NCBI RefSeq assembly: GCF_900636515.1
Contig: NZ_LR134287.1
Span: 2,170,001-2,234,000 of the forward strand
DNA: 64,000 nt
From: Neisseria animalis
GTDB taxonomy: Bacteria > Pseudomonadota > Gammaproteobacteria > Burkholderiales > Neisseriaceae
Direction: 5' to 3'
Shown here: positions 18,943-29,633 of the stretch, one piece after another
How positions within the stretch are numbered: position 1 is the stretch's first letter
Layout: each line of letters opens with the position of its first letter
The notes under the pieces: generated by a model
The model's input: only the letters and a program-made list of their open reading frames with translations
Database searches by the model: none
What the model was told of the DNA's origin: nothing
Program-made: the position numbers and the translations under genes

Positions 18943-19441
18943 GCTGTACCCCATTATCGCCACCCATCAATTTATGCTTCGGCAACAGCCTTTACGCCAT
19001 CATCGGGCAAGCACCGTTTGAACATATCATCAAATCACGCAAAATGAGGAAGAAAAACACAACCGCAGTGCAAGCAAGCAATACGATAAAGCACTACAAC
19101 ACCTTATTAAGTCAACCAAAATGCCTAGGGTTCAGACATTGCATCATCAGAAGCCTGCCGTATCACTAAACCTGATAAATGGCCGTCTGCAAATTTCTTG
19201 GTTATCGTTGTTTAACAACCATGATACAGCGTTGCCGCCCTTCTCCCAAAAAGGGTTTGAGCAAGCGGCGGAAGCAGTAAGTCTGCCAATCCGCACCATC
19301 GTCGAATCAGAATGAATGGGACAGGACGGCAAAACCTCAGACCATATAAATTGGTACAGCAATGCCGCATTATTTTTATTCCGGATAACTATATCTGTAC
19401 CATTTGCTGCTTTGCTGCCCCGTATGATTCAACCATACAAA
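18943..19441. other. Gene-free region left of the IS630-family element
   Basis: About 500 bases. The first 230 bases hold only short, unconvincing ORFs. From about 19183 there is one uptake word and then remains of Correia-type elements (listed separately). The IS630-family element starts at 19442. The region looks like an accumulation site for small mobile repeats. Confidence 0.5.
19201..19393 (-). mobile_element. Remnants of Correia-type elements next to the IS
   Basis: Bases 19201-19300 (TTATCGTTGTTTAACAACC..ATGATACAGCGTTGCCGCC..CCCAAAAAG) match the reversed 154-bp element at 44422-44575 over its first two thirds and then break off. Bases 19354-19393 (CAGCAATGCCGCATTATTTTTATT..ATAACTATA) resemble the right end of the 107-bp element. 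Both are degraded. Confidence 0.5.
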
Positions 19442-19493
19442 TATAGTAATTTAAAAATAAAACAGTACAATTTTGATTTATTTTGAGTAAAAA

Positions 19494-19844
19494 ATGGCAT
19501 ATTCAATAGATTTGCGGGAAAAAGCATTGAACCATTACAAGCAGTGTAATAACGCCAGCCAAACAGCCAAGACCTACGGCATATCAAGAAATACACTCTA
19601 TCTTTGGATACAACTGGAAAAGCAAACAGGCAGCCTGAAACATCAAGTGAAAGGACAAAATGCTGCCAAGCTGGATACAGAAAAACTCAAACAATATGTC
19701 GGTCAGAATCCTGATGCCCATTTACATGAAATCGCCCAAGTGTTTAACTGCACAGCCCAAGCTGTTTTTTATGCACTCAAAAAGCTGGGTATCACACGTA
19801 AAAAAAGACCACCACTTACAGAGAACAAGACCCTTCGAAAGTAG
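19494..19844 (+). CDS. IS630-family transposase, N-terminal frame (orfA)
   Basis: A 116-residue product containing the DNA-binding domain: MAYSIDLREKALNHYKQ, then a helix-turn-helix (NASQTAKTYGISRNTLYLWI) and a second one near residue 85 (LHEIAQVFNCTAQAVFYALKKLGI). At the A7G run (19800-19807) a -1 shift would carry translation into the catalytic frame; without it the product ends at 19844. The pattern is that of programmed frameshifting known in IS630 and related families, though a decay mutation cannot be excluded. Confidence 0.8.
   Translation: MAYSIDLREKALNHYKQCNNASQTAKTYGISRNTLYLWIQLEKQTGSLKHQVKGQNAAKLDTEKLKQYVGQNPDAHLHEIAQVFNCTAQAVFYALKKLGITRKKRPPLTENKTLRK
19800..19807 (+). promoter_or_regulatory. 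Slippery A7G site for -1 frameshift
   Basis: Seven A followed by G at the end of the helix-turn-helix domain. The -1 frame has its last upstream stop at 19799-19801, so the catalytic frame opens exactly at this run. Ribosomal or transcriptional slippage could act here. Confidence 0.6.
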
Positions 19845-20341
19845 CGCATTATTTAGCCCGATTAGCTCAATTTTCGGATTATCAACCGGTTTATTTGGAC
19901 GAAACAGGATTCGATACCTATTTCTTTCGCCCCTATGCCCGCAGCCCCAAAGGGCAAATGGTTAAAACTAAGATAAGTGGGAAGAAATATCAACGGTTGT
20001 CATTGGTTGCTGCACAAATCGGGCAAAAACTGATTGCACCCATGGTTTATCAAAACACCATGACCAGTACTTTTTTTGAAGCATGGTTTGAAACCATGCT
20101 GTTACCTGATTTGCCACCAAAATCATTGATTATTTTAGATAATGCAAGATTTCACAGAATAAGTATTTTGCAAGAGATGGCACATCGTTACGGACATGAA
20201 ATTCTACCGCTTGCACCTTATTCTCCCGAATTGAATCCGATAGAGAAAACATGGGCAAATATTAAAAAATATATGCGTTCGGTTTTACCCGGTTCAGATA
20301 ATTTTACTGCTGCATTAATGTCCTATTTTTATTTTAATTAA
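19802..20341 (+). CDS. IS630-family transposase, catalytic frame (orfB)
   Basis: Open in the -1 frame from the A-run to a stop just inside the right inverted repeat. It carries the DDE catalytic set: Asp in PVYLDETGFD, Asp in LIILDNARFH and Glu in ELNPIEKTW, with 34 residues between the last two as usual for this family. There is an internal ATG at 19895, but that would lose the lead-in to the first Asp, so a frameshifted OrfAB fusion is the likely active transposase. Confidence 0.8.
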   Translation, partial: KKTTTYREQDPSKVAHYLARLAQFSDYQPVYLDETGFDTYFFRPYARSPKGQMVKTKISGKKYQRLSLVAAQIGQKLIAPMVYQNTMTSTFFEAWFETMLLPDLPPKSLIILDNARFHRISILQEMAHRYGHEILPLAPYSPELNPIEKTWANIKKYMRSVLPGSDNFTAALMSYFYFN

Positions 20342-20345
20342 CTAT

Positions 20346-20376
20346 AAAAAAGCACGGTATAACACCGTGCTTTTTT
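20346..20376. terminator. Terminator of the atp operon
   Basis: AAAGCACGGT pairs with ACCGTGCTTT around a 5-base loop, with A-run and T-run on the two sides; it serves the leftward atp operon and possibly the IS transcript from the other side. Confidence 0.9.
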
Positions 20377-20387
20377 GACAGTAAAAC

Positions 20388-20813
20388 TTACTTGTTTTTT
20401 TGCGAACGAAGATAATCCAAGGTTTTGAGCTGGGCGATGGCCGCAGCCAAAGCCGCATGTGCTTTGGCCAGAGATTCATCATCTGCGGCTTTGGAAATAC
20501 GAGCCTCTGCGGCTTTTTTCACTTCCTCTGCACGCGCCTGATCCATTTCCTCACTGCGGACAGCTACGTCTGCCAATACAGTAATTTTATCAGGCTGTAC
20601 CTCTAACAAGCCGCCGGAAACAGCAACCAGCAGCTCTTCGGTCTCGCCCGGCACAGTCAAACGCAATGCACCGGGACGTACCAAACTCATGATCGGCTCG
20701 TGTCGCGGATAAATACCAAGCTCACCTTGTACAGTCGGAACCACTACGAAACTGGCTTCTCCTGAATAAATGTTTTGCTCGCTACTTACCACTTCAACTT
20801 GCATGACGCTCAT
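20388..20813 (-). CDS. atpC: ATP synthase epsilon subunit
   Basis: Central-stalk subunit of F1 that regulates ATP hydrolysis. The 141-residue protein has the beta-sandwich N-domain (VVVPTVQGELGIYPRHEPIMSLVRPG, the family signature) and a two-helix C-domain ending in TLDYLRSQKNK. Last gene of the atp operon, 10 bases after atpD. Confidence 0.97.
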   Translation of the reverse strand: MSVMQVEVVSSEQNIYSGEASFVVVPTVQGELGIYPRHEPIMSLVRPGALRLTVPGETEELLVAVSGGLLEVQPDKITVLADVAVRSEEMDQARAEEVKKAAEARISKAADDESLAKAHAALAAAIAQLKTLDYLRSQKNK

Positions 20814-20823
20814 GCCGACCTCC

Positions 20824-22230
<1,407 letters not shown>

Positions 22231-22256
22231 CTATTTTCTGTACAGTTTCAGACGGC

Positions 22257-23132
22257 TTAAACGGCCGCTGCACCTGCAACAATTTCTGACAATTCTGTGG
22301 TAATCGCAGCTTGACGCGATTTGTTATATACCAAACGCAGCTCTTTGATGGCATTGCCGGCATTGTCAGTAGCGGCCTTCATCGCTACCATACGCGCGGC
22401 TTGTTCTGATGCCATGTTATCGGCTAATGCTTGATAAACCACAGATTCCAAATAGCGGCGAACCAGATATTCCAATACGGCGACAGGACTTGGCTCATAA
22501 CGGTACTCCCAATTCATATCGGAGTCTCCGTTTACCTCGTCAATTACATTTTGACCAATAGGCAGCAGCACTTCCATACGCGGTTCTTGGCGCATGGTAT
22601 TGACAAATCCCGAATACACCAAGTGAATCACATCTAGTTCATGCTTTCCGTAGCGTTGGAAAATCTCGGTCAGCGGTCCGACCAGCATTTCCATTTTCGG
22701 GGTATCACCCAAATTGGTTACGCTGGCAACCACATTCAGACCAATGCTTTGGCACGCAGCCAAACCTTTGCTGCCCAGGCATACTATTTCGACTTGAACG
22801 CCTTGTTCCTGGTACTCTTGAACTTGCGCCAAAAATTTCTTCAATACGTTGGCATTCAAGCCACCACACAAACCCTTATCCGAGGTAATCAGGATAAAGC
22901 CTGCCCGACGCACCTCACGGTGCGGCTCGAGCAGTTTGATACCGTGGTCAGTATGTGTTTGTGCCAGATGGCTCATAACCAAACGTACTTTTTCGGCGTA
23001 TGGACGCGCCAAACGCATCCGCTCCTGAGTCTTCCGCATTTTAGAGGTCGACACCATCTGCATCGCTTTAGTGATCTTTTGCGTATTTTGAACACTACGG
23101 ATTTTGGTGAGAATCTCTTTCCCTACTGCCAT
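22257..23132 (-). CDS. atpG: ATP synthase gamma subunit
   Basis: Rotor shaft of F1. The 291-residue protein starts MAVGKEILTKIRSVQNTQKITKAMQMVS and ends in the antiparallel helix AATDNAGNAIKELRLVYNKSRQAAITTELSEI, the conserved coiled coil that rotates inside alpha3beta3. Order atpA-atpG-atpD is standard. Confidence 0.98.
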   Translation of the reverse strand: MAVGKEILTKIRSVQNTQKITKAMQMVSTSKMRKTQERMRLARPYAEKVRLVMSHLAQTHTDHGIKLLEPHREVRRAGFILITSDKGLCGGLNANVLKKFLAQVQEYQEQGVQVEIVCLGSKGLAACQSIGLNVVASVTNLGDTPKMEMLVGPLTEIFQRYGKHELDVIHLVYSGFVNTMRQEPRMEVLLPIGQNVIDEVNGDSDMNWEYRYEPSPVAVLEYLVRRYLESVVYQALADNMASEQAARMVAMKAATDNAGNAIKELRLVYNKSRQAAITTELSEIVAGAAAV

Positions 23133-23156
23133 TTCAGACTCCTTTCATTTCAAAGC

Positions 23157-24704
23157 TTATGCTTGGTAAGCATAAGAAGATTTGAAAGACTTCATGGCTT
23201 CGGCTAATGCTTTCTCGCTTTCATCAGACATCGCTCCTGAAGCATTGATTGCTTCCAAAACAGCGGGCTGCTGAGTGCGGACATAGCTCAAGAATTCCGC
23301 CTCAAAAGCCAATGCTTTGGAAACCGGAACATCTTCATAAGAACCGTTGTTGATCGCCCACAGAGTCAATGCCATTTCAGCAGTATTCAAGGTACTGAAT
23401 TGTTTTTGCTTCATCAATTCGGTAACCACTTCACCATGCTGCAACTGCTTGCGTGTTGCTTCGTCCAAGTCGGAAGCAAATTGCGAGAAGGCAGCCAATT
23501 CGCGATATTGTGCCAAGGCCAAACGGATACCGCCACCCAGTTTTTTGATGACTTTGGTTTGTGCCGCACCACCTACGCGCGATACGGAAATACCCGCATT
23601 GATTGCAGGGCGGATACCGGCGTTAAACAAGTCGGTTTCCAAGAAAATCTGGCCGTCTGTAATCGAGATTACGTTGGTCGGTACAAACGCAGAAACGTCA
23701 CCTGCCTGAGTTTCAATAATCGGCAACGCGGTCAGTGAACCGGTTTTACCTTTTACTTCACCGTTGGTCAGTTTTTCTACTTCGTCTTCATTGATGCGTG
23801 CTGCACGTTCCAGCAAACGGGAGTGCAGATAGAACACATCGCCCGGGTAGGCTTCACGACCCGGCGGACGGCGCAGCAGCAAAGAAATCTGACGGTAAGC
23901 TACGGCTTGTTTGGACAAGTCGTCGTAAACAATCAATGCATCTTCACCGCGGTCGCGGAAAAACTCACCCATGGTACAACCGGCATAAGGAGCGATATAT
24001 TGCAGCGCAGCAGCTTCCGAAGCCGTTGCGGCAACAACGATAGTATGCTCCATTGCGCCATACTCTTCCAATTTGCGTACTACATTGGCAATAGAAGAGG
24101 CTTTTTGGCCGACTGCAACATAAATACAAATTACGCCAGTACCTTTTTGGTTGACAATAGCGTCCAACGCCACTGCTGTCTTACCGGTTTGACGGTCACC
24201 AATAATCAGCTCACGCTGACCACGGCCGACAGGAACCATAGAGTCGATTGCCTTGATACCGGTCTGCATCGGTTGGTCAACCGATTTACGGGCAATCACA
24301 CCCGGAGCAATTTTTTCAATCGGAGCGGTTTTGCCGGCATTAATCGGGCCTTTTCCGTCAATCGGACGACCCAAGGCATCTACTACGCGGCCAACCAATT
24401 CACGGCCGACCGGCACTTCCAAGATACGGCCGGTACAGGTAACCGTATCACCTTCCTTGATGTGTTCGTATTCGCCCAACACCACGGCACCAACGGAGTC
24501 TCGCTCCAAGTTCATCGCCAAGCCGAAAGTGTTACCGGGGAATTCGAGCATCTCACCTTGCATTGCGTCTGACAAGCCATGAATACGCACAATGCCGTCT
24601 GTTACGGAGATAACCGTACCTTGTGTACGCACCTCTGCATTGACAGACAGATTTTCGATTTTGGCTTTAATCAAATCGCTAATTTCAGCAGGATTAAGCT
24701 GCAT
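23157..24704 (-). CDS. atpA: ATP synthase alpha subunit
   Basis: Non-catalytic nucleotide-binding F1 subunit, 515 residues. Walker A is [13 protein letters not shown] near residue 170; the arginine-finger region [19 protein letters not shown] is present. Typical length and full domain set. Confidence 0.98.
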   Translation of the reverse strand: MQLNPAEISDLIKAKIENLSVNAEVRTQGTVISVTDGIVRIHGLSDAMQGEMLEFPGNTFGLAMNLERDSVGAVVLGEYEHIKEGDTVTCTGRILEVPVGRELVGRVVDALGRPIDGKGPINAGKTAPIEKIAPGVIARKSVDQPMQTGIKAIDSMVPVGRGQRELIIGDRQTGKTAVALDAIVNQKGTGVICIYVAVGQKASSIANVVRKLEEYGAMEHTIVVAATASEAAALQYIAPYAGCTMGEFFRDRGEDALIVYDDLSKQAVAYRQISLLLRRPPGREAYPGDVFYLHSRLLERAARINEDEVEKLTNGEVKGKTGSLTALPIIETQAGDVSAFVPTNVISITDGQIFLETDLFNAGIRPAINAGISVSRVGGAAQTKVIKKLGGGIRLALAQYRELAAFSQFASDLDEATRKQLQHGEVVTELMKQKQFSTLNTAEMALTLWAINNGSYEDVPVSKALAFEAEFLSYVRTQQPAVLEAINASGAMSDESEKALAEAMKSFKSSYAYQA

Positions 24705-24714
24705 GAAAACTCTC

Positions 24715-25248
24715 CTAATTCGTCATAGTCGTGTACAGGGCATTCAATTTTGCCTGTACAGACAAATCCCAAACCTGATCACCCACTTCCACTTTCAAGC
24801 CTCCTATCAATTCAGGATCAACTTGCGTGGTTACTGCCAAATCACTGTCGAAACGCTCTTTAAGTGTTGCAGTTACTTCCTCCAACTGCTGGGGAGTCAA
24901 TGCGTATGCACTATAAATTACAGCGGATTTGGTATTATTGAGTGCCAAGGCCAAGTCTTGATATTGCACATAAATTTCCGGCAAAACAGACAAACGCTTC
25001 TGCTCGGCCAAAACGGTGACAAAATTTGTCAACTCGCCCTGTTCCAAGCCGACCAAAGCAGCCAATGCCTTCGCTTTTTCGGAAGCATCGGTTTCAGGCT
25101 GCTCAACCAGCGCACGCACTTTAGGGTCTTGCATTACTGCTGCCAGCTCTTTCAGTCCGCCCAACCAAGACTTGATTTGGTTTTTTTCCTGTGCCACACC
25201 GAATAATGCTTTCGCATAAGGTCTGGCAATCGTTGCGAACTCTGCCAT
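24715..25248 (-). CDS. atpH: ATP synthase delta subunit
   Basis: Peripheral-stalk subunit joining F1 to subunit b. 177 residues with the N-terminal six-helix bundle ([18 protein letters not shown]) and the C-terminal signature [24 protein letters not shown]. It lies three bases after atpF. Confidence 0.97.
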   Translation of the reverse strand: MAEFATIARPYAKALFGVAQEKNQIKSWLGGLKELAAVMQDPKVRALVEQPETDASEKAKALAALVGLEQGELTNFVTVLAEQKRLSVLPEIYVQYQDLALALNNTKSAVIYSAYALTPQQLEEVTATLKERFDSDLAVTTQVDPELIGGLKVEVGDQVWDLSVQAKLNALYTTMTN

Positions 25249-25251
25249 ATT

Positions 25252-25722
25252 TTACAGCTCCTGTTTCAGGTTGCTGAGCAGCGCTGCATGTTTGGACGCA
25301 TCCACTTCGCTACGCAAAATTGCTTCAGCACCTTTTACCGCCAACGAGGCAACCTGCTCGCGTAAAACTTCACGCGCCCGGTTGATTTCCTGATCAACAT
25401 CGGCTTTTGCCTGCGCTGTAATACGAGCTGCTTCGTTAGAAGCCTGTTCTTTGGCCTCCTCAACAATTTTAGCAGCACGCTTTTCGGCGTTGGCAACCAT
25501 TTCGGCTACCTGACTACGCCCTTCGGCCAAGAGTTCTGCAACTTTCTTCTCTGCCTGCTCAAAGTCGCTTTTACCGCGCTCGGCGGCAGCCAAGCCTTCG
25601 GCGACTTTTGCGGCGCGCTCGTCCAACGCTTTTGCAATCGGCGGCCACACAAATTTCATGGTAAACCAAACCAGACCGAAAAAGACGATGATCTGCGCAA
25701 ATAAGGTCGCATTGATATTCAC
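25252..25722 (-). CDS. atpF: ATP synthase subunit b
   Basis: Peripheral stalk, 156 residues: one N-terminal membrane helix ([21 protein letters not shown]) and a long charged coiled coil rich in Ala, Glu and Lys. The [22 protein letters not shown] junction is characteristic. Confidence 0.97.
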   Translation of the reverse strand: MNINATLFAQIIVFFGLVWFTMKFVWPPIAKALDERAAKVAEGLAAAERGKSDFEQAEKKVAELLAEGRSQVAEMVANAEKRAAKIVEEAKEQASNEAARITAQAKADVDQEINRAREVLREQVASLAVKGAEAILRSEVDASKHAALLSNLKQEL

Positions 25723-25796
25723 TTTACTTAACCTTCGTATTAGGGTTAATCAAACAAACGCATACGCGTCTGTATCGAAACAGTTGTCTGTTCGGA

Positions 25797-26063
<267 letters not shown>

Positions 26064-26124
26064 CTACATTAAAAAGAACTACTCAAACTACTTGAAAAGA
26101 AAGGTATGCACTATAGATCAAAAA

Positions 26125-26991
26125 CTAGTGCGCGTCATGCGCCTGACCGATATAGACAAACGCCAATGCCATGAAGATGAAGGCCTGCAGGGTAATAACC
26201 AAGATATGGAAAATTGCCCAAGCCAAACCTGCAAGGATGTGGAATACGAACAAAATCGGATCCATCACACCCACACTGCCCGAAGCTGCCCAAGCACCGC
26301 CCAACAGAGCAATCAGCAAGAACACCAGTTCGCCGGCATACATATTGCCGAACAACCGCATACCGTGCGATACGGTTTTAGACAGAAACTCCACCAAGTT
26401 CAACAGAAAGTTGGCCGGTGCCAACTTGCCACCAAACGGGGCGCTGAACATTTCATGCATCCAGCCGCCGAAACCTTTGATTTTGATGTTGTAGTAAATA
26501 CAGATAATCAGAACGCCGATTGCCAATGCCAGAGTCGTGTTCAAATCCGCAGTCGGAACAACACGCAACAAGGCATGATGGTTGCCTGTCATCTGTTGCC
26601 AAATCCACGGCAGCAAATCTACCGGCAGCAAGTCCATCGCGTTCATCAGGAAAATCCACACAAACAGCGTCAGACCCAGCGGTGCAACCGCTTTGCGCGA
26701 CTGCTCGTTATGCACGATACTCTTACACATATCGTCCACAAATTCATAGAGGATTTCCACAGCAGCCTGAAAACGACCCGGAACACCCGAGGTAGCGGCT
26801 TTGGCACCACGCCACAACAAAAAGCTGCCCAACACACCCAGCACCACAGCAAAGAAAATTGCATCGAGGTTGATGAACGAGAAGTCAGCAATATTTTTCA
26901 GGCCTTGGCCTTGAGTAACGTCCGACAAACTGGTCAAGCTCTGCAAGTGGTGCTTGATGTAGTCGGCAGCGGTCATTGATTCACCTGCCAT
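26125..26991 (-). CDS. atpB: ATP synthase subunit a
   Basis: Membrane stator with the proton half-channels, 288 residues. The essential Arg lies in SHGMRLFGNMYAGELVFLLIA. Its 5' end overlaps the last 11 bases of atpI, suggesting translational coupling. Confidence 0.97.
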   Translation of the reverse strand: MAGESMTAADYIKHHLQSLTSLSDVTQGQGLKNIADFSFINLDAIFFAVVLGVLGSFLLWRGAKAATSGVPGRFQAAVEILYEFVDDMCKSIVHNEQSRKAVAPLGLTLFVWIFLMNAMDLLPVDLLPWIWQQMTGNHHALLRVVPTADLNTTLALAIGVLIICIYYNIKIKGFGGWMHEMFSAPFGGKLAPANFLLNLVEFLSKTVSHGMRLFGNMYAGELVFLLIALLGGAWAASGSVGVMDPILFVFHILAGLAWAIFHILVITLQAFIFMALAFVYIGQAHDAH

Positions 26992-27334
26992 AATCTTTAA
27001 CTCTCAACAATACTAAAAAAACCAGATGGCTGACCCCTAATAATCCGCAGAAAAACGGTAGGAATGCCAGTGAATCATGCCAAACCGCAAACACGGCCAG
27101 CATCAACACCAGCGACAGCGTTATTTTTAAAACTTCTCCGACGACCATCATTCTGCTTCGCAGGTACGGATTGTTTTTGAAAAGTTTTAAAAGTAAAACT
27201 GCTATAAGGGTAGGAATAAGATAGGTTAAGCCGCCTGCCAGAGCAGACCAAAAGCCCCGCCCTCCGGCAAACAAGGCACTCAAAATGGAAATGGCGAACA
27301 GAACACCGGCTTGGGAAATTAAAATCCGCGTCAT
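26981..27334 (-). CDS. atpI: ATP synthase accessory protein I
   Basis: A 117-residue membrane protein with four predicted helices, first in the atp operon, where AtpI proteins assist c-ring assembly. It has GGRGFWSALAGGLTYLIPTL, typical of the family. The promoter must lie in the 370 bases between it and parB. Confidence 0.9.
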   Translation of the reverse strand: MTRILISQAGVLFAISILSALFAGGRGFWSALAGGLTYLIPTLIAVLLLKLFKNNPYLRSRMMVVGEVLKITLSLVLMLAVFAVWHDSLAFLPFFCGLLGVSHLVFLVLLRVKDYGR

Positions 27335-27600
27335 AACTGATAAGAAAACCGGCCGCCATTATCGGGCGTGGCAACTATAATAAAGAAGCTGCCGAACGTC
27401 AAGCCGAAATGTTAACCTGTGTGAAGCATTACTTTGATTATACGGGTATTTCTTTACGGCTTTGAAAACAATCTTTCCGCCGTTTTGCTTTTTACGCGGA
27501 TTTTAACACAAACTACATTTTGTTACAGTATTATCTGTATAAAAATCATGGCTTTTTTCTGTTTTCGCGGCGCGGTTTTTCATTGTATAAAACAATCTGA

Positions 27601-27614
27601 TTGATTTACATCAA
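27601..27614. promoter_or_regulatory. FNR/ANR-type binding site
   Basis: TTGATTTACATCAA matches the consensus TTGAT-N4-ATCAA perfectly. Its distance to any good -10 box on either strand does not fit the usual -41.5 position, so the regulated promoter is uncertain. Leftward it faces the atp operon about 265 bases away. Confidence 0.55.
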
Positions 27615-27622
27615 CTTTTAAC

Positions 27623-27656
27623 CACAATGCCGTCTGAATTTGCAGACGGCATTGTG
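27623..27656. terminator. Inverted uptake hairpin after parB
   Basis: CACAATGCCGTCTG and CAGACGGCATTGTG pair over 14 bases. One arm contains the classical ATGCCGTCTGAA uptake word and the other the TTGCAGACGGC variant. No T-run follows on the minus strand, so its strength as a terminator is unclear. Confidence 0.55.
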
Positions 27657-27704
27657 TACCGATATTGCGGGAAAAGCATCATTTAGTCGCAAAATTCCAA
27701 CATC

Positions 27705-28565
27705 TCACGCTTGATAATCGATGCCCAACTGCTTGAGCAGGTAATCGAAAGTCTCCGGCGTATCAAAATGCAGTACGATTTTGCCTTTTTTCTGATTAGT
27801 GGTTTTGACTTCGGCATTCACACCCAGTTTTTCGGTCAGCACATCATTCAAACGACGAATATCGGGGCTGACGGTTTTCTTTTCTTCCGGCTGTTTTGCC
27901 AACTGGGCCAACTGACTTCTGCGTTCCACTTCCCGCACGGACCAGCCGTTTTTGACTGCTTTTTGCGCCAATTCGAGCTGCTCCACCACCGGCAGGGTCA
28001 GCAATGCGCGCGCGTGTCCCATTTCCAGATGGCGCTGGTACAGCATTTCCTGCACAGGCTCGGGCAGGCTCAGCAGGCGCAGGCTGTTGGAAATCGCACT
28101 GCGGCTTTTACCGACGGCCTTTGCAATGGTTTCATGCGTCAATCCGAATTCGTCTGCCAAACGCTTTAACCCTTGCGCTTCTTCGATCGGATTCAGGTTT
28201 TCACGCTGGAGGTTTTCAATCAGGCCCATCGCCAACGCGGTTTCATCACTGATGGTTTTGACCACCACGGGAATCTCGGTCAATCCGGCCAACTGGGACG
28301 CGCGCCAGCGACGTTCTCCGGCAATCAGCTCGTATTGCGACAAGCCGTGTTCCCGAACGATAACCGGCTGGATAACGCCTTGCGCCCTAATCGAATCCGC
28401 CAGCTCCTGCAATGCGGCATCGTCCATCTGCACCCGCGCCTGATAGCGGCCGGGTTGAATGTCCGCAATGGCTACTGTTGTCAGCCGATCGCTGCTGCTG
28501 TTGTCCACGCCGTTGGAAATCAGAGAGTCCAAACCGCGGCCCAAACCGCCTCTTGCTTTTGCCAT
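27705..28565 (-). CDS. parB: Chromosome-partitioning protein ParB
   Basis: CTP-dependent DNA clamp that loads at parS for origin segregation. The 286-residue protein has RGLGRGLDSLI at the start, the ParB/Srx box ELIAGERRWRASQLAGL, then a helix-turn-helix (THETIAKAVGKSRSAISNSLRLLSLP) and a C-terminal dimer domain. parA is not adjacent: a divergent ubiX lies upstream. No parS palindrome (TGTTTCACGTGAAACA) was seen in the window. Confidence 0.96.
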   Translation of the reverse strand: MAKARGGLGRGLDSLISNGVDNSSSDRLTTVAIADIQPGRYQARVQMDDAALQELADSIRAQGVIQPVIVREHGLSQYELIAGERRWRASQLAGLTEIPVVVKTISDETALAMGLIENLQRENLNPIEEAQGLKRLADEFGLTHETIAKAVGKSRSAISNSLRLLSLPEPVQEMLYQRHLEMGHARALLTLPVVEQLELAQKAVKNGWSVREVERRSQLAQLAKQPEEKKTVSPDIRRLNDVLTEKLGVNAEVKTTNQKKGKIVLHFDTPETFDYLLKQLGIDYQA

Positions 28566-28786
28566 ATTGTTTTCCTTATCTTTTCATTTCGTTGACGCTG
28601 CGTTTCAGACGGCGTAATCATTAACCGTATATTTTATCGGATATTGCCGCGTGCGTGTTGGCAATTCATTATCGTCCGCTCCGTACCCGCAGGCTGTGCA
28701 GAAGAACGTTTGCGGAGAAGTTCGCACCAATTTGCCGTTCATCTACTATAATGGGCATTTTGCAGACGGCATTTACGGGATATTTC

Positions 28787-29383
28787 ATGACAAAACGCAT
28801 CATCATCGGCATCAGCGGCGCCAGCGGTTTCCAATACGGTTACGAAGCCTTGCGCCTGCTGCACCGTATCGGCGGTATTGAAACGCATTTGGTGGTTTCC
28901 AAAGGTGCGGAAATGACCCGCGCCTTGGAAACGCCGTACAGCAAAGAGGCCGTCTGCACTTTGGCCGATGTCGTCCATTCCGTCGGCAACTTGGGCGCGG
29001 CGGTGGCCAGCGGTTCGTTTAAAACCATGGGTATGTTGGTCGCGCCCTGCTCCATGCGTTCTCTGGCGGCGATTGCCAACGGCTACGGCGACAATCTGCT
29101 GACCCGCGCCGCCGATGTCGTACTGAAAGAACGCCGCCGTTTGGTATTGATGGTGCGCGAAACCCCGCTGAATTTGGCACATCTCGACAATATGCGCCGC
29201 GTTACCGAAATGGGCGGCATCATTTTTCCGCCCGTTCCCGCGTTTTACCACAAGCCGCAAAGTGTAGAAGAAATTGTTACCCACAGCGTCGGCCGTGCTT
29301 TGGAGCTGTTTGACATCGACATTCCGCACCTGCCGCACTGGGGGCTGCACGGCAAAACGGAAACCAGCACCGAAATCGGCTGA
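28787..29383 (+). CDS. ubiX: Flavin prenyltransferase UbiX
   Basis: Makes the prenylated FMN cofactor used by UbiD in ubiquinone synthesis. The 198-residue protein begins [20 protein letters not shown] and has the FMN-binding [19 protein letters not shown] and [19 protein letters not shown]. The ATG at 28787 is preferred to upstream in-frame starts; an uptake word lies just before it. Divergent from parB. Confidence 0.95.
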   Translation: MTKRIIIGISGASGFQYGYEALRLLHRIGGIETHLVVSKGAEMTRALETPYSKEAVCTLADVVHSVGNLGAAVASGSFKTMGMLVAPCSMRSLAAIANGYGDNLLTRAADVVLKERRRLVLMVRETPLNLAHLDNMRRVTEMGGIIFPPVPAFYHKPQSVEEIVTHSVGRALELFDIDIPHLPHWGLHGKTETSTEIG

Positions 29384-29556
29384 CACCACCAAGCAACGCC
29401 GACCTGCTCCGCCATGCCTGACAACATTAGCCGGCCGAATGCAGCCAAGCCGCCCTACTCCCAAACGGCAATCCAAGCACCCTGCAGCCGCTTGAGGGAG
29501 AAGGCTCATCATACTTAACAACATTTTCTGCCGTACAAACGCCGAAAACCCAAACA

Positions 29557-29623
29557 AAAGGCCGTCTGTAAAACAGGCCGTACCGCACAATCATGCGTAC
29601 TGCCCGTTTTGCAGACGGCCTTT
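29557..29623. terminator. Terminator between ubiX and sppA
   Basis: AAAAGGCCGTCTG and CAGACGGCCTTT pair across a 40-base loop that contains a smaller GTACGCATGATTGTGC-like stem. It lies 11 bases after the leftward sppA stop. Confidence 0.65.
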
Positions 29624-29633
29624 CTCCGCAATC

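Larger units (their letters stand above)
19442..20346 (+). mobile_element. IS630-family insertion sequence, apparently complete
   Basis: About 905 bases. The left end reads TATAGTAATTTAAAAATAAA and the right end, reversed, TATAGTTAATTAAAATAAAA, an imperfect inverted repeat with TA at the outer edges as expected for IS630/mariner elements. It contains two overlapping transposase frames. It sits directly against the terminator of the atp operon without interrupting it. Both ends closely resemble those of the seven 107-bp miniature elements in the window. Confidence 0.85.
27335..27704. promoter_or_regulatory. Gene-free control region between atpI and parB
   Basis: About 370 AT-rich bases. They should contain the leftward promoter of the atp operon. 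A perfect FNR-type palindrome (27601-27614) and a 14-base uptake-sequence hairpin (27623-27656) lie at the parB side. No ORF is supportable. Confidence 0.6.

Noticed and set aside
27335..28800. parS site near parB
   Set aside because: No copy of the TGTTTCACGTGAAACA palindrome or a close variant was found.
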